From: Streptomyces adelaidensis
GTDB lineage: Bacteria; Actinomycetota; Actinomycetes; Streptomycetales; Streptomycetaceae
DNA length: 64,000 nucleotides
Reading direction: 5' to 3'
Assembly: GCF_016598475.1 (NCBI RefSeq)
Contig: NZ_JAEMUX010000008.1
Coordinates: 120,638 to 184,637 of the forward strand
This document shows, piece after piece, positions 25,558 through 33,273 of this stretch. Numbering within the stretch: the first letter of the stretch is position 1; the number at the start of each line of letters is the position of its first letter. The position numbers and the translations under genes were made by a program. The notes under the pieces were generated by a model. That model was not told where the DNA came from. It made no database searches and saw only the letters and a list, made by a program, of their open reading frames with translations.

Positions 25558-26942
25558 CCGAGCTCGCGACCATGGACTTCCACCCGCAGCCCCAGGCCGG
25601 CGAGGCCAGGCCCTGGGCGTTCCCGGCGCCCGAGCGCGGCACGCTGGACAACGGTCTGACCGTGCTGCACTGCGACCGCCCCGGCCAGCAGGTCGTCGCC
25701 GTCGAGGTCCTCCTCGACGCGCCGCTGGACGCCGAGCCCGCCGGTCTCGACGGCGTCGCCACGATCATGACCAGGGCCTTCTCCGAGGGCACCGACAAGC
25801 ACTCCGCCGAGGAGTTCGCCGCCGAGCTGGAGCGCTGCGGCGCCACCCTCGACTCGCACGCCGACCACCCCGGCGTACGGCTCTCCCTCGAAGTGCCCGT
25901 GTCACGGCTGGCCAAGGCGCTCGGCCTGCTCGCCGACGCCCTGCGGGCACCCGCGTTCGCGGACAGCGAGATCGAGCGGCTCGTGGCCAACCGGCTCGAC
26001 GAGATCCCGCACGAGACCGCCAGCCCGGGCCGCCGGGCCGCGAAGGAGCTCTACAAGGAGCTGTTCCCGGCCACCTCGCGGATGTCCCGCCCCCGCCAGG
26101 GCACCGAGGAGACCGTGGCGAGCATCGACTCCGCGGCCGTACGCGCCTTCTACGAGAAGCACGTACGGCCCGCGACGGCCACCGCCGTGGTCGTCGGGGA
26201 CCTCACCGGGGTGGACCTCGCCGCGCTGCTCGGCGACACCCTGGGCGCCTGGACGGGCTCCCCGGCCAAGCCGCGCCCCGTGCCGTCGGTGAGTGCCGAC
26301 GACGCCGGGCGGGTCATCATCGTGGACCGCCCCGGCGCCGTCCAGACCCAGCTGCTCATCGGCCGGGTCGGCGCCGACCGGCACGACCGGGTGTGGCCGG
26401 CCCAGGTGCTCGGCACGTACTGCCTGGGCGGCACCCTCACTTCCCGCCTGGACCGTGTCCTGCGCGAGGAGAAGGGCTACACCTACGGTGTGCGCGCGTT
26501 CGGCCAGGTGCTGCGCGCCGCGCCCGACGGCTCGGGCACCGCGATGCTCGCCATCAGCGGCTCCGTCGACACCCCGAACACGGGTCCGGCGCTCGACGAC
26601 CTGTGGACCGTGCTGCGCACCCTCGCCGCCGGGGGCCTGACCGACGCCGAGCGCGACGTCGCCGTACAGAACCTGGTGGGCGTCGCCCCCCTCAAGTTCG
26701 AGACGGCCGCGGCCGTGGCGAGCACGCTGGCCGACCAGGTCGAGCAGTACCTGCCGGACGACTACCAGTCGACGCTGTACCGGCAACTCGCCGCCACCGG
26801 CACGGTGGAGGCCACCGCGGCGGCCGTGAGCGCCTTCCCGGTGGACCGTCTGGTGACGGTCCTCGTAGGGGACGCCGCGCAGATCGAGGAGCCGGTCAGG
26901 GCCCTCGGCATCGGCGAAGTCACCGTCGTACCGGCCGAGTAG
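25554..26942 (+). CDS. M16 family peptidase homologue lacking the zinc site
   Basis: A 462-residue protein with the M16 fold: RGTLDNGLTVLHCDRPG, LDGVATIMTRAFSEGTDKHSAEEFAAELERCGA, RPATATAVVVGDL, and LGGTLTSRLDRVLREEKGYTYGVRAFGQ. Where the active subunit has HLFEH, this protein reads GVATIMT, so no metal can be bound. The late arginine/tyrosine segment (RLDRVLREEKGYTYG), which in M16 proteins contacts the substrate, is intact. It should therefore be the regulatory or substrate-binding partner of the upstream peptidase, with which it is translationally coupled. A terminator follows at 26977. Confidence 0.9.
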   Translation: MTELATMDFHPQPQAGEARPWAFPAPERGTLDNGLTVLHCDRPGQQVVAVEVLLDAPLDAEPAGLDGVATIMTRAFSEGTDKHSAEEFAAELERCGATLDSHADHPGVRLSLEVPVSRLAKALGLLADALRAPAFADSEIERLVANRLDEIPHETASPGRRAAKELYKELFPATSRMSRPRQGTEETVASIDSAAVRAFYEKHVRPATATAVVVGDLTGVDLAALLGDTLGAWTGSPAKPRPVPSVSADDAGRVIIVDRPGAVQTQLLIGRVGADRHDRVWPAQVLGTYCLGGTLTSRLDRVLREEKGYTYGVRAFGQVLRAAPDGSGTAMLAISGSVDTPNTGPALDDLWTVLRTLAAGGLTDAERDVAVQNLVGVAPLKFETAAAVASTLADQVEQYLPDDYQSTLYRQLAATGTVEATAAAVSAFPVDRLVTVLVGDAAQIEEPVRALGIGEVTVVPAE

Positions 26943-26970
26943 AGAACCGGACGGAAGCACACATACTCAA

Positions 26971-27006
26971 GGGGCCCTGGTGACTGAAGAGTCACCAGAG
27001 CCCCCG
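26971..27006 (+). terminator. Terminator of the M16 operon
   Basis: CTGGTGACT (26977-26985) and AGTCACCAG (26990-26998) form a perfect 9-base stem with a GAAG loop, flanked by G and C runs and followed by CCCCCGTTTG. Confidence 0.8.
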
Positions 27007-27159
27007 TTTGTCCATATTGATGGGGGAGGTTGTGTGTCTGGGCTGTGGCGTACGCAACAAAACCCGTGATCCGTTTGTTATTTCGAAGACGGCCCACTTA
27101 GCGTCAGTCCGGCTGTTCGTCAGCAGTTCGCCGCACCCGCGGCACCGGACAGCCATCGC

Positions 27160-27310
27160 CGAGTCCCCGCATGGCGCGAGCCAGGGGAGCCGGGGACCCA
27201 CCGCAGTCCCTGGGGTGAATCGGACGCCCTTCGCGGAGCACCGCGAAACGAGGGGCATCCGTAGGAGACCTTCCTGCTCCGAACCCGTCAGCTAACCCGG
27301 TAGGCGAGAG
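27160..27310 (+). ncRNA. c-di-AMP riboswitch (ydaO-yuaA type)
   Basis: The leader of the M23 peptidase gene carries the hallmarks of the ydaO-type riboswitch: paired GAGTCCCCGC and GGGGAGCCGGGGAC arms, GGGGTGAATC (27211-27220), CGTAGGAGACC (27259-27269), and the closing CCGAACCCGTCAGCTAACC (27279-27297) with GGTAGGCGAGAG. This class binds cyclic di-AMP and usually turns genes off when c-di-AMP is high; in Streptomyces it controls cell-wall hydrolase genes such as rpfA. A possible promoter is TTGTTA (27075-27080) with TTAGCG 17 bases later. Boundaries are approximate. Confidence 0.85.
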
Positions 27311-27333
27311 GGAAGGAAAGGACCAGCCACTTC

Positions 27334-28119
27334 ATGGCGTTCACCCGCGCCCCCGGGAAGCACCGCCGCCCCGGCCGTGTGCAGCGCACGACCACGAGGA
27401 ACGTGGGCGTAGCCGCTCTCACCACCACCGGTGTCATCGGCACCCTGGCCGCCCCGGCACTCGCCGCGGAGCCCGCAGCCGAGCAGACCGGACTGAACCA
27501 GATCATCACCCTCGGCGACACGGTCGCCGACCAGGTCGACGCCCAGGCCGCCGCCCAGCAGCAGGCCGCCGAGGTGGCCGCCGCCAAGAAGAAGGCGCAG
27601 GAGGAGGCCCGGAAGGCCGCCGCCGAGAAGGCCGAGCAGGAACGTGCCGCCGCCGAGGAGCGCGAGGAGATCAAGGCGCGCGCCGCCCGCGCCGCCGAGC
27701 GCGAGCGCCTCAACGCCTACGTCGCCCCGATCAACGGCTCGTACATCTCCACCGGCTACAAGGCCGGCGGCGCCGTCTGGTCCTCCGGCAGCCACACCGG
27801 CATCGACTTCCACGCCGCGTCGGGCACCGCCGTCCACGCGGTCGGCTCCGGCACCGTCGTCGAAGCGGGCTGGGGCGGCGCGTACGGCAACAACATCGTC
27901 ATCAAGATGACCGACGGCACGTACACCCAGTACGGCCACCTGTCGTCCATCGGCGTCTCCGTCGGCCAGACGGTCACCCCCGGCCAGCAGATAGGCCTCT
28001 CCGGGGCGACCGGCAACGTCACCGGCGCGCATCTGCACTTCGAGGCCCGGACGACGGCCGAGTACGGCTCGGACGTCGACCCTGCCGCGTATCTGCGCTC
28101 GCACGGCGTGAACGTCTGA
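27334..28119 (+). CDS. Secreted M23 peptidoglycan endopeptidase
   Basis: A 261-residue exported protein. Residues 1-45 form a long, basic signal peptide ending near ALAAEPA. Residues 65-126 are an Ala/Glu/Lys/Arg-rich coiled coil. The LytM/M23 domain (about 128-258) has zinc and catalytic residues in SHTGIDF (His154, Asp158), YGHL (His202) and HLHFE (His233, His235). The fold therefore appears complete and active, cutting peptide cross-links of peptidoglycan. Control by the upstream c-di-AMP riboswitch links wall hydrolysis to c-di-AMP, as for other Streptomyces hydrolases acting in growth or spore germination. AAGGAAAGGA precedes ATG 27334. A terminator follows at 28145. Confidence 0.93.
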   Translation: MAFTRAPGKHRRPGRVQRTTTRNVGVAALTTTGVIGTLAAPALAAEPAAEQTGLNQIITLGDTVADQVDAQAAAQQQAAEVAAAKKKAQEEARKAAAEKAEQERAAAEEREEIKARAARAAERERLNAYVAPINGSYISTGYKAGGAVWSSGSHTGIDFHAASGTAVHAVGSGTVVEAGWGGAYGNNIVIKMTDGTYTQYGHLSSIGVSVGQTVTPGQQIGLSGATGNVTGAHLHFEARTTAEYGSDVDPAAYLRSHGVNV

Positions 28120-28144
28120 CGAACCGCTCAGCGCTTCCCAGGAG

Positions 28145-28170
28145 GCCCCGGCTCACCGAGCCGGGGCTTT
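28145..28170 (+). terminator. Terminator of the M23 peptidase gene
   Basis: GCCCCGGCTC (28145-28154) and GAGCCGGGGC (28158-28167) form a perfect 10-base stem with a three-base loop and are followed by TTT. Confidence 0.88.
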
Positions 28171-28309
28171 CCGCGTTGTGACGTACCTCCTGTCCAAAAA
28201 ATATCCATGGATTCCGGTCCGCCGTCGGAAATTCCCGCTCTCTGCAATAGAGTCGCTGGAACACACGTCAATCATCGACGTTTCACGGGGATTAAGACGG
28301 AGGTCGGTC

Positions 28310-29014
28310 ATGCGTATTCCGGCGCACTCGGTATGCACGGCGATCCGTGATGACATCGTCGCGGGTGTCTACGAGCGCGGCAGCCGTCTCACCGAGGAAC
28401 TGCTCGCCCGCCGGTACGGTGTCAGCCGGGTCCCCGTGCGCGAGGCGCTGCGCACGCTGGAGGCCGAGGGCTTCGTGGTCACCCGGCGGCACGCGGGCGC
28501 GTGCGTGGCCGAACCGACCGAACAGGAGGCCGCCGACCTCCTGGAGATGCGCATGCTGCTGGAGCCGCTGGGTGCCGCCCGCGCCGCCCAGCGCCGCACC
28601 GAAGCGCACCTCAAGGTCCTGCGCGGCCTGGTGAGACTCGGCCAGGAGCGGGCCAGGCGGGGCAGCAGCGACGACCTGCGCTCCCTGGGGGGCTGGTTCC
28701 ACGAGACGCTCGCACAGGCGTCCGGCAGTCCCGCGCTGACCTCGACACTCGCCCAGCTGCGGCACAAGATCGCCTGGATGTACGCGATCGAGGCGCCGGC
28801 CAACCCCGTGGAGTCCTGGGCCGAGCACGGCGGCATCGTGGACGCGGTCGCACGCGGCGACAGTGAGCGGGCCCGGACGATCACTGCTCTGCACACCGAG
28901 CGCGCCACCACCGTGCACCGCCTCCGATTTCCGGCCGGGCCCGGCGGGGCGGAACGCCCGGACCGTGTGAGGACTTCGCAACACCCCGTAAACATGCAGA
29001 GCCTGCGGCATTAA
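28310..29014 (+). CDS. GntR family (FadR subfamily) regulator
   Basis: A 234-residue regulator. The winged helix (about 1-70) contains AIRDDIVAGVYERGSRLTEELLARRYGVSRVPVREALRTLEAEGFV (split at the turn). An FCD-type helical domain follows with DLLEMRMLLEPLGAARAA, WFHETLAQASGSPAL and HGGIVDAVARGDSERART, retaining the pattern of metal-binding Asp and His residues. ATG 28310 follows GGAGG (28299-28303). It sits between the M23 gene and ptsH and converges with ptsH. FadR-type regulators sense small carboxylates; the ligand and targets here are unknown. Confidence 0.88.
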   Translation: MRIPAHSVCTAIRDDIVAGVYERGSRLTEELLARRYGVSRVPVREALRTLEAEGFVVTRRHAGACVAEPTEQEAADLLEMRMLLEPLGAARAAQRRTEAHLKVLRGLVRLGQERARRGSSDDLRSLGGWFHETLAQASGSPALTSTLAQLRHKIAWMYAIEAPANPVESWAEHGGIVDAVARGDSERARTITALHTERATTVHRLRFPAGPGGAERPDRVRTSQHPVNMQSLRH

Positions 29015-29109
29015 CACGGGCGCCGTATACAAAGAGGGAAGGAATTCGAAGGGCATGATTTCCGCTGCCCGCACAACGATTTCCTCTCTGTTTGTGTCGT
29101 GGAAATGTG

Positions 29110-29141
29110 AAGGGCTCGCCCGATAAATCGGACGAGCCCTT
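29110..29141. terminator. Bidirectional terminator between GntR and ptsH genes
   Basis: AAGGGCTCG (29110-29118) pairs with CGAGCCCTT (29133-29141), with an inner CCGAT/ATCGG stem, between convergent genes. Confidence 0.85.
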
Positions 29142-29184
29142 CGATGTTGTCCGCGGATGGCCTTTCAGGCCTTTATCGCGTCGC

Positions 29185-29466
29185 TCAGACCGTTTCGGGG
29201 AGTTCCTCCAGTCCCTCGGCCACGAGCTTCGCCAGCCGGTCGAGCGCGATGTCCGCGCCCTCGGCGTCGGAGGCGAGGACGATCTCCTCGCCGCCCTGGG
29301 CGCCCAGGCCCAGGACCGCCAGCATGGAGGCCGCGTTGACGGGGTTGCCGTCGGCCTTGGAGATCGTCACGGGGACACCGGAGGCCGTGGTGGCCCGGAC
29401 GAAGATGGATGCGGGGCGGGCGTGGAGGCCCTCGGCCCAGCCGACGTTGACGCGGCGCTCAGCCAT
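29185..29466 (-). CDS. ptsH: Phosphocarrier protein HPr of the PTS
   Basis: A 93-residue HPr. The phosphorylation site His15 lies in GLHARPAS, and the NAASMLAVLGLGA helix (about 43-56) holds a serine at the position equivalent to Ser46 of Bacillus HPr. HPr carries phosphate from enzyme I to sugar-specific EIIA components; in Streptomyces it feeds N-acetylglucosamine uptake. Two dre-like sites upstream (29502-29531) predict repression by DasR, which is relieved by glucosamine-6-phosphate. It is a single gene with enzyme I and crr elsewhere, as in other Streptomyces. Confidence 0.96.
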   Translation of the reverse strand: MAERRVNVGWAEGLHARPASIFVRATTASGVPVTISKADGNPVNAASMLAVLGLGAQGGEEIVLASDAEGADIALDRLAKLVAEGLEELPETV

Positions 29467-29501
29467 GTGATGCTGCCCTTCGGATGTCTCGGGTACCTAG
29501 A

Positions 29502-29531
29502 AGAGGTCTAGACCAGGCTGTCTAGACCAGT
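29502..29531 (-). promoter_or_regulatory. Two overlapping DasR (dre) sites upstream of ptsH
   Basis: The DasR consensus is ACTGGTCTAGACCAGT. AGAGGTCTAGACCAGG (29502-29517) matches 13 of 16 positions. The overlapping GGCTGTCTAGACCAGT (29516-29531) keeps a full right half (TCTAGACCAGT). They lie 36-65 bases upstream of the ptsH start and about 125 bases from the divergent acetyltransferase gene. Confidence 0.82.
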
Positions 29532-29656
29532 TTCCCATATCGTGGAGCGCGCCGGACAGGGCCCACGGCCTGACCGCGAACCGGCAGTCGCTCCTCTGTT
29601 GTTCTTCCCCAGACTGGCCCGCGACGTTGTCGTACGCGAGCCGTACTCTGGGGCCC

Positions 29657-32503
29657 ATGCAGACCTCGTCGGACCGGCACGAGTACCCCGCCCACTGGGA
29701 GGCCGACGTGGTGCTGCGCGACGGCGGCACCGCACGCATCAGGCCCATCACCGTTGATGACGCCGAGCGTCTCGTCAGCTTCTACGAGCAGGTCTCGGAC
29801 GAGTCGAAGTACTACCGCTTCTTCGCGCCCTACCCTCGCCTGTCCGCCAAGGACGTCCACCGCTTCACGCACCACGACTTCGTGGACCGGGTGGGGCTCG
29901 CCGCCACCGTCGGCGGCGAGTTCATCGCCACCGTACGCTACGACCGCATCGGCGCCGAGGGAATGCCCGCGTCCGCACCCGCCGACGAGGCCGAGGTCGC
30001 CTTCCTCGTCCAGGACGCCCACCAGGGCCGAGGTGTGGCCTCCGCCCTCCTCGAACACATCGCCGCCGTCGCCCGCGAGCGCGACATCAGACGCTTCGCC
30101 GCCGAGGTGCTGCCCGCCAACAACAAGATGATCAAGGTGTTCACCGACGCCGGGTACCAGCAGAAGCGCAGCTTCGAGGACGGCGTCGTACGCCTGGAGT
30201 TCGACCTGGAGCCCACCGACCGCTCCCTCGCCGTACAGCGCGCGCGGGAGCAGCGGGCCGAGGCCAGGTCCGTGCAGCGGCTGCTCGCCCCCGGCTCGGT
30301 CGCCGTCATCGGCGCCGGGCGCACACCGGGCGGAGTGGGCCGCAGCGTGCTCGCCAACCTCCTGGACGCGGGGTTCACCGGGCGGTTGTACGCGGTGAAC
30401 AAGGCCCTCGGGGAAGCCGAGAAGGAACTCGGCGGCGTGCCCGCCCACCGCTCCGTCACCGACATCGAGGGCCCCGTCGACCTCGCGGTCGTCGCCGTCC
30501 CCGCCGCGTACGTCCCCGAGGTCGTCGCCGAGTGCGGTGAGCACGGTGTGCAGGGGCTCGTGGTCGTCTCCGCCGGGTACGCCGAGAGCGGCCCCGACGG
30601 GCGCGAACGCCAGCGCGAACTGGTGCGCCAGGCGCGTACGTACGGCATGCGCATCATCGGGCCGAACGCCTTCGGAATCATCAACACCGCCCCCGACGTA
30701 CGGCTCAACGCCTCACTCGCCCCCGAGGCGCCGCGCTCCGGGCGCATCGGCCTCTTCGCCCAGTCCGGCGCCATCGGGATCGCGCTGCTGTCCCGGCTGC
30801 ACCGGCGCGGGGGAGGGGTCACCGGGGTCACGGGCGTCTCCACCTTCGTGTCGTCGGGCAACCGCGCGGACGTGTCCGGCAACGACGTCCTTCAGTACTG
30901 GTACGAGGACCCGGACACCGATGTCGTGCTGATGTACCTGGAGTCCATCGGCAACCCCCGGAAGTTCACCCGCCTCGCCCGGCGGACGGCGGCGGTCAAA
31001 CCGCTCGTCGTGGTCCAGGGGGCGCGGCACGGAGGTTCCGCGCCCCAGGGCCACGCCGTGCGCGCCACCCGGCTGCCCCACACCACCGTGTCCGCGCTGC
31101 TGCGCCAGGCCGGGGTGATCCGCGTCGACACGATCACGGAGCTGGTCGACGCCGGGCTGCTGCTGGCCCGGCAGCCGCTGCCGGCGGGTCCCCGGGTGGC
31201 GATTCTGGGCAACTCGGAGTCGTTGGGGCTGCTGACGTACGACGCGTGTCTCGCCGAGGGGTTGCGGCCACTGCCCCCGTCGGACCTGACCACGGGGGCC
31301 TCGGCCGAGGACTTCCACGCGGCGCTCTCGCGGACACTCGCCGACGACTCGTGCGACGCGGTGGTGGTGACCGCGATACCGGCGCTGGGGGAGGCGACGC
31401 CCGACGACGCGGCCCTGGCCGAGGCGTTGCGGTCCGCGGCGGCCGCGAATCCTTCGAAGCCGGTGCTTGTCGTCCATGTCGAGCTGGGCGGGCTCGCGGA
31501 GGCGTTGTCCGCGGCTTCGAGCACCGCACCCCAGTCGGGCAACAGAGCGCTCGGCGCAGCCCCCCGCCTCCGCCCCGCGGAACGACCGCCCACCGAGGGA
31601 ACGGGCGCGGCGCCGACAGCCCCCTCCGGCTCCGCCGACTCCCGCCTCATCCCCGCCTACCCCGCGGCCGAGCGCGCCGTCCGCGCGCTCTCCGAAGCGG
31701 TGAACTACGCCCAGTGGCGGCGGGAGGGGGCGGATCCGGGGCGGGTGCCCGCGTACGAGGACATCGACGAGAAGGGGGCGGCCGAACAGATCGACGCGCT
31801 CCTTGCTCGTGGCGAAGGGCTCACACTCGGCGGCGACGAGGTGGGCGCGCTGCTCGTCCGGTACGGCATCGGCGTGCGGGCGGCGCGGCCCGCGCCCACA
31901 CCCGACGAGGCCGTGGCGGCCGCGCGGACCATCGGCTACCCGGTGGCGCTCAAGACGACCGCCCCGCACCTGCGTCACCGGGCCGACCTGGGCGGCGTGC
32001 GGCTGGACCTGGCCGACGAGGAGCAACTGCGACGGGCGTACGCGGAGTTGACGGAGCTCTTCGGGAAGCCGGAGGAGCTGCGTCCGGTCGTGCAGGGCAT
32101 GGCCCCGCGAGGAGTCGACACGATCGTACGGACGGTGGTCGACCCGGCGGCCGGAGCGGTGCTCTCGTTCGGGCTCGCCGGGCCCGCGTCCCAGCTGCTC
32201 GGGGACATGGCCCACCGCCTGATTCCGGCCACCGAGCGGGACGCGGCCTCGCTGGTCCGGTCGATCCGGACGGCACCGCTCCTCTTCGGCTGGCGGGGCT
32301 CCGCCCCGGTCGACACGGATGCCCTGGAGGAACTGCTGCTCAGGGTGTCCCGCCTGGTCGACGACCACCCCGAGGTGGTGGCGGTCTCCCTGGAGCCGGT
32401 GGTCGTGGCCCCGCACGGACTGAGCGTGCTCGGCGCCACCGTGCGGCTCGCGCGCCCGCCGGCCCGCGACGACCTCGGCCCGCGGACCCTTCCTGTGTAC
32501 TGA
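29657..32503 (+). CDS. GNAT acetyltransferase fused to NDP-forming acyl-CoA synthetase (Pat-like)
   Basis: A 948-residue fusion. An N-terminal GNAT domain (about 15-195) has VAFLVQDAHQGRGVASALLEHI for acetyl-CoA. The synthetase-like part follows: CoA-binding SVAVIGAGRTPGGVGRSVLANLL (about 225-247), ligase domains with IGPNAFGIIN and FAQSGAIGIALLSRL, and a C-terminal ATP-grasp region with YPVALKTTAPHLRHRADLGGVRL (about 765-787). The loop that in catalytic family members reads SHTGxLAG is shortened here to LPHTTVSALLRQAGVIRV, so ligase activity is uncertain. Related actinobacterial and enterobacterial proteins (Pat, PatA) acetylate lysines of acyl-CoA synthetases. ATG 29657 has TACTCT seven bases upstream and no ribosome site, so a leaderless transcript is likely. 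Confidence 0.88.
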   Translation: MQTSSDRHEYPAHWEADVVLRDGGTARIRPITVDDAERLVSFYEQVSDESKYYRFFAPYPRLSAKDVHRFTHHDFVDRVGLAATVGGEFIATVRYDRIGAEGMPASAPADEAEVAFLVQDAHQGRGVASALLEHIAAVARERDIRRFAAEVLPANNKMIKVFTDAGYQQKRSFEDGVVRLEFDLEPTDRSLAVQRAREQRAEARSVQRLLAPGSVAVIGAGRTPGGVGRSVLANLLDAGFTGRLYAVNKALGEAEKELGGVPAHRSVTDIEGPVDLAVVAVPAAYVPEVVAECGEHGVQGLVVVSAGYAESGPDGRERQRELVRQARTYGMRIIGPNAFGIINTAPDVRLNASLAPEAPRSGRIGLFAQSGAIGIALLSRLHRRGGGVTGVTGVSTFVSSGNRADVSGNDVLQYWYEDPDTDVVLMYLESIGNPRKFTRLARRTAAVKPLVVVQGARHGGSAPQGHAVRATRLPHTTVSALLRQAGVIRVDTITELVDAGLLLARQPLPAGPRVAILGNSESLGLLTYDACLAEGLRPLPPSDLTTGASAEDFHAALSRTLADDSCDAVVVTAIPALGEATPDDAALAEALRSAAAANPSKPVLVVHVELGGLAEALSAASSTAPQSGNRALGAAPRLRPAERPPTEGTGAAPTAPSGSADSRLIPAYPAAERAVRALSEAVNYAQWRREGADPGRVPAYEDIDEKGAAEQIDALLARGEGLTLGGDEVGALLVRYGIGVRAARPAPTPDEAVAAARTIGYPVALKTTAPHLRHRADLGGVRLDLADEEQLRRAYAELTELFGKPEELRPVVQGMAPRGVDTIVRTVVDPAAGAVLSFGLAGPASQLLGDMAHRLIPATERDAASLVRSIRTAPLLFGWRGSAPVDTDALEELLLRVSRLVDDHPEVVAVSLEPVVVAPHGLSVLGATVRLARPPARDDLGPRTLPVY

Positions 32504-32553
32504 GGGCGACGGGGCGCCGCTCCCGGTGCACCAGGGTGGCGAAGAGGGCACGC

Positions 32554-32589
32554 GGACTCCGCGAAGGACTCCGCGAAGGACTCCGCGAA
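32554..32589. repeat. 12-base tandem repeat, three exact copies
   Basis: GGACTCCGCGAA occurs three times head to tail, followed by a partial fourth (GGAC), in the gap before the DUF5998 gene. Confidence 0.9.
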
Positions 32590-32685
32590 GGACGGCGCAC
32601 GGACCGTCGCATTGTTCCGTCCACGACAGAACAGAGACGGCAGAGCGGTCCCTCGCAGTCAGTGCGCCACCGTAGGATGGACGTC

Positions 32686-33273
32686 ATGGCCAAGACCAGT
32701 ACGACGACCCAGGGGCTGCGTGCGGCGATCGAGCGCAGCGGCTACTACCCGGCCCTCGTGGCCGAGGCGGTGGAGGCCGCTGTCGGCGGCGAGGCCGTCA
32801 AGTCGTACCTGGTCCATCAGGAGACGACGTTCGACGCGAACGAGGTGCGCCGGCACGTGACGGTGCTCGTCCTCACGGGCAGCCGCTTCATCGTGAGTCA
32901 CACGGACGAGCAGGCCGCGGACAGCACCTCGCCGACGCCGTACGCCACGACGTCGACCGAGTCGGTGAAGATCGGCCGGATCTCGTCGGTCGTGCTCAGC
33001 CGTGTCGTCGCCAACCCCGAGTCGTACGCGCCGGGCACCCTGCCCCGCGAGGTCGTCCTGACCATCGGCTGGGGCGCCGTCGCCCGTATCGACCTGGAGC
33101 CCGCCGCCTGCGGCGACCCCAACTGCGAGGCGGACCACGGGTACACGGGCAGTTCGACGGCGGACGACCTCAGCCTGCGGGTCAGCGAGGCCGGGGACGG
33201 CCCGGAGACCGTGCGCCAGGCCCTCGCCTTCGCGCAGTCCCTCTCCGAGGCGACCGCGGACCCCGCCCGCTGA
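32686..33273 (+). CDS. DUF5998 family protein
   Basis: A 195-residue cytosolic protein beginning MAKTSTTTQGLRAAIERSGYYP. It has RRHVTVLVLTGSRFIVSHTDE and YATTSTESVKIGRISSVVLSRVV, a PH-like beta pattern, then LTIGWGAVARIDLEPAACGDPNCEADHGYTG with two cysteines and a histidine, and a final helix. The family is conserved in actinobacteria and has no assigned function. ATG 32686 is chosen over ATG 32677; TAGGAT (32673-32678) sits seven bases before it, as in leaderless transcripts. It shares one base (TGATG) with the next gene, so the two are co-translated. Confidence 0.85.
   Translation: MAKTSTTTQGLRAAIERSGYYPALVAEAVEAAVGGEAVKSYLVHQETTFDANEVRRHVTVLVLTGSRFIVSHTDEQAADSTSPTPYATTSTESVKIGRISSVVLSRVVANPESYAPGTLPREVVLTIGWGAVARIDLEPAACGDPNCEADHGYTGSSTADDLSLRVSEAGDGPETVRQALAFAQSLSEATADPAR

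Noticed and set aside
26992..27295. Short cysteine-bearing frames on both strands in the M23 leader (CRGCGELL on minus, CLGCGVRN on plus)
   Set aside because: They overlap the terminator and riboswitch, lack ribosome sites, and are explained by those elements.
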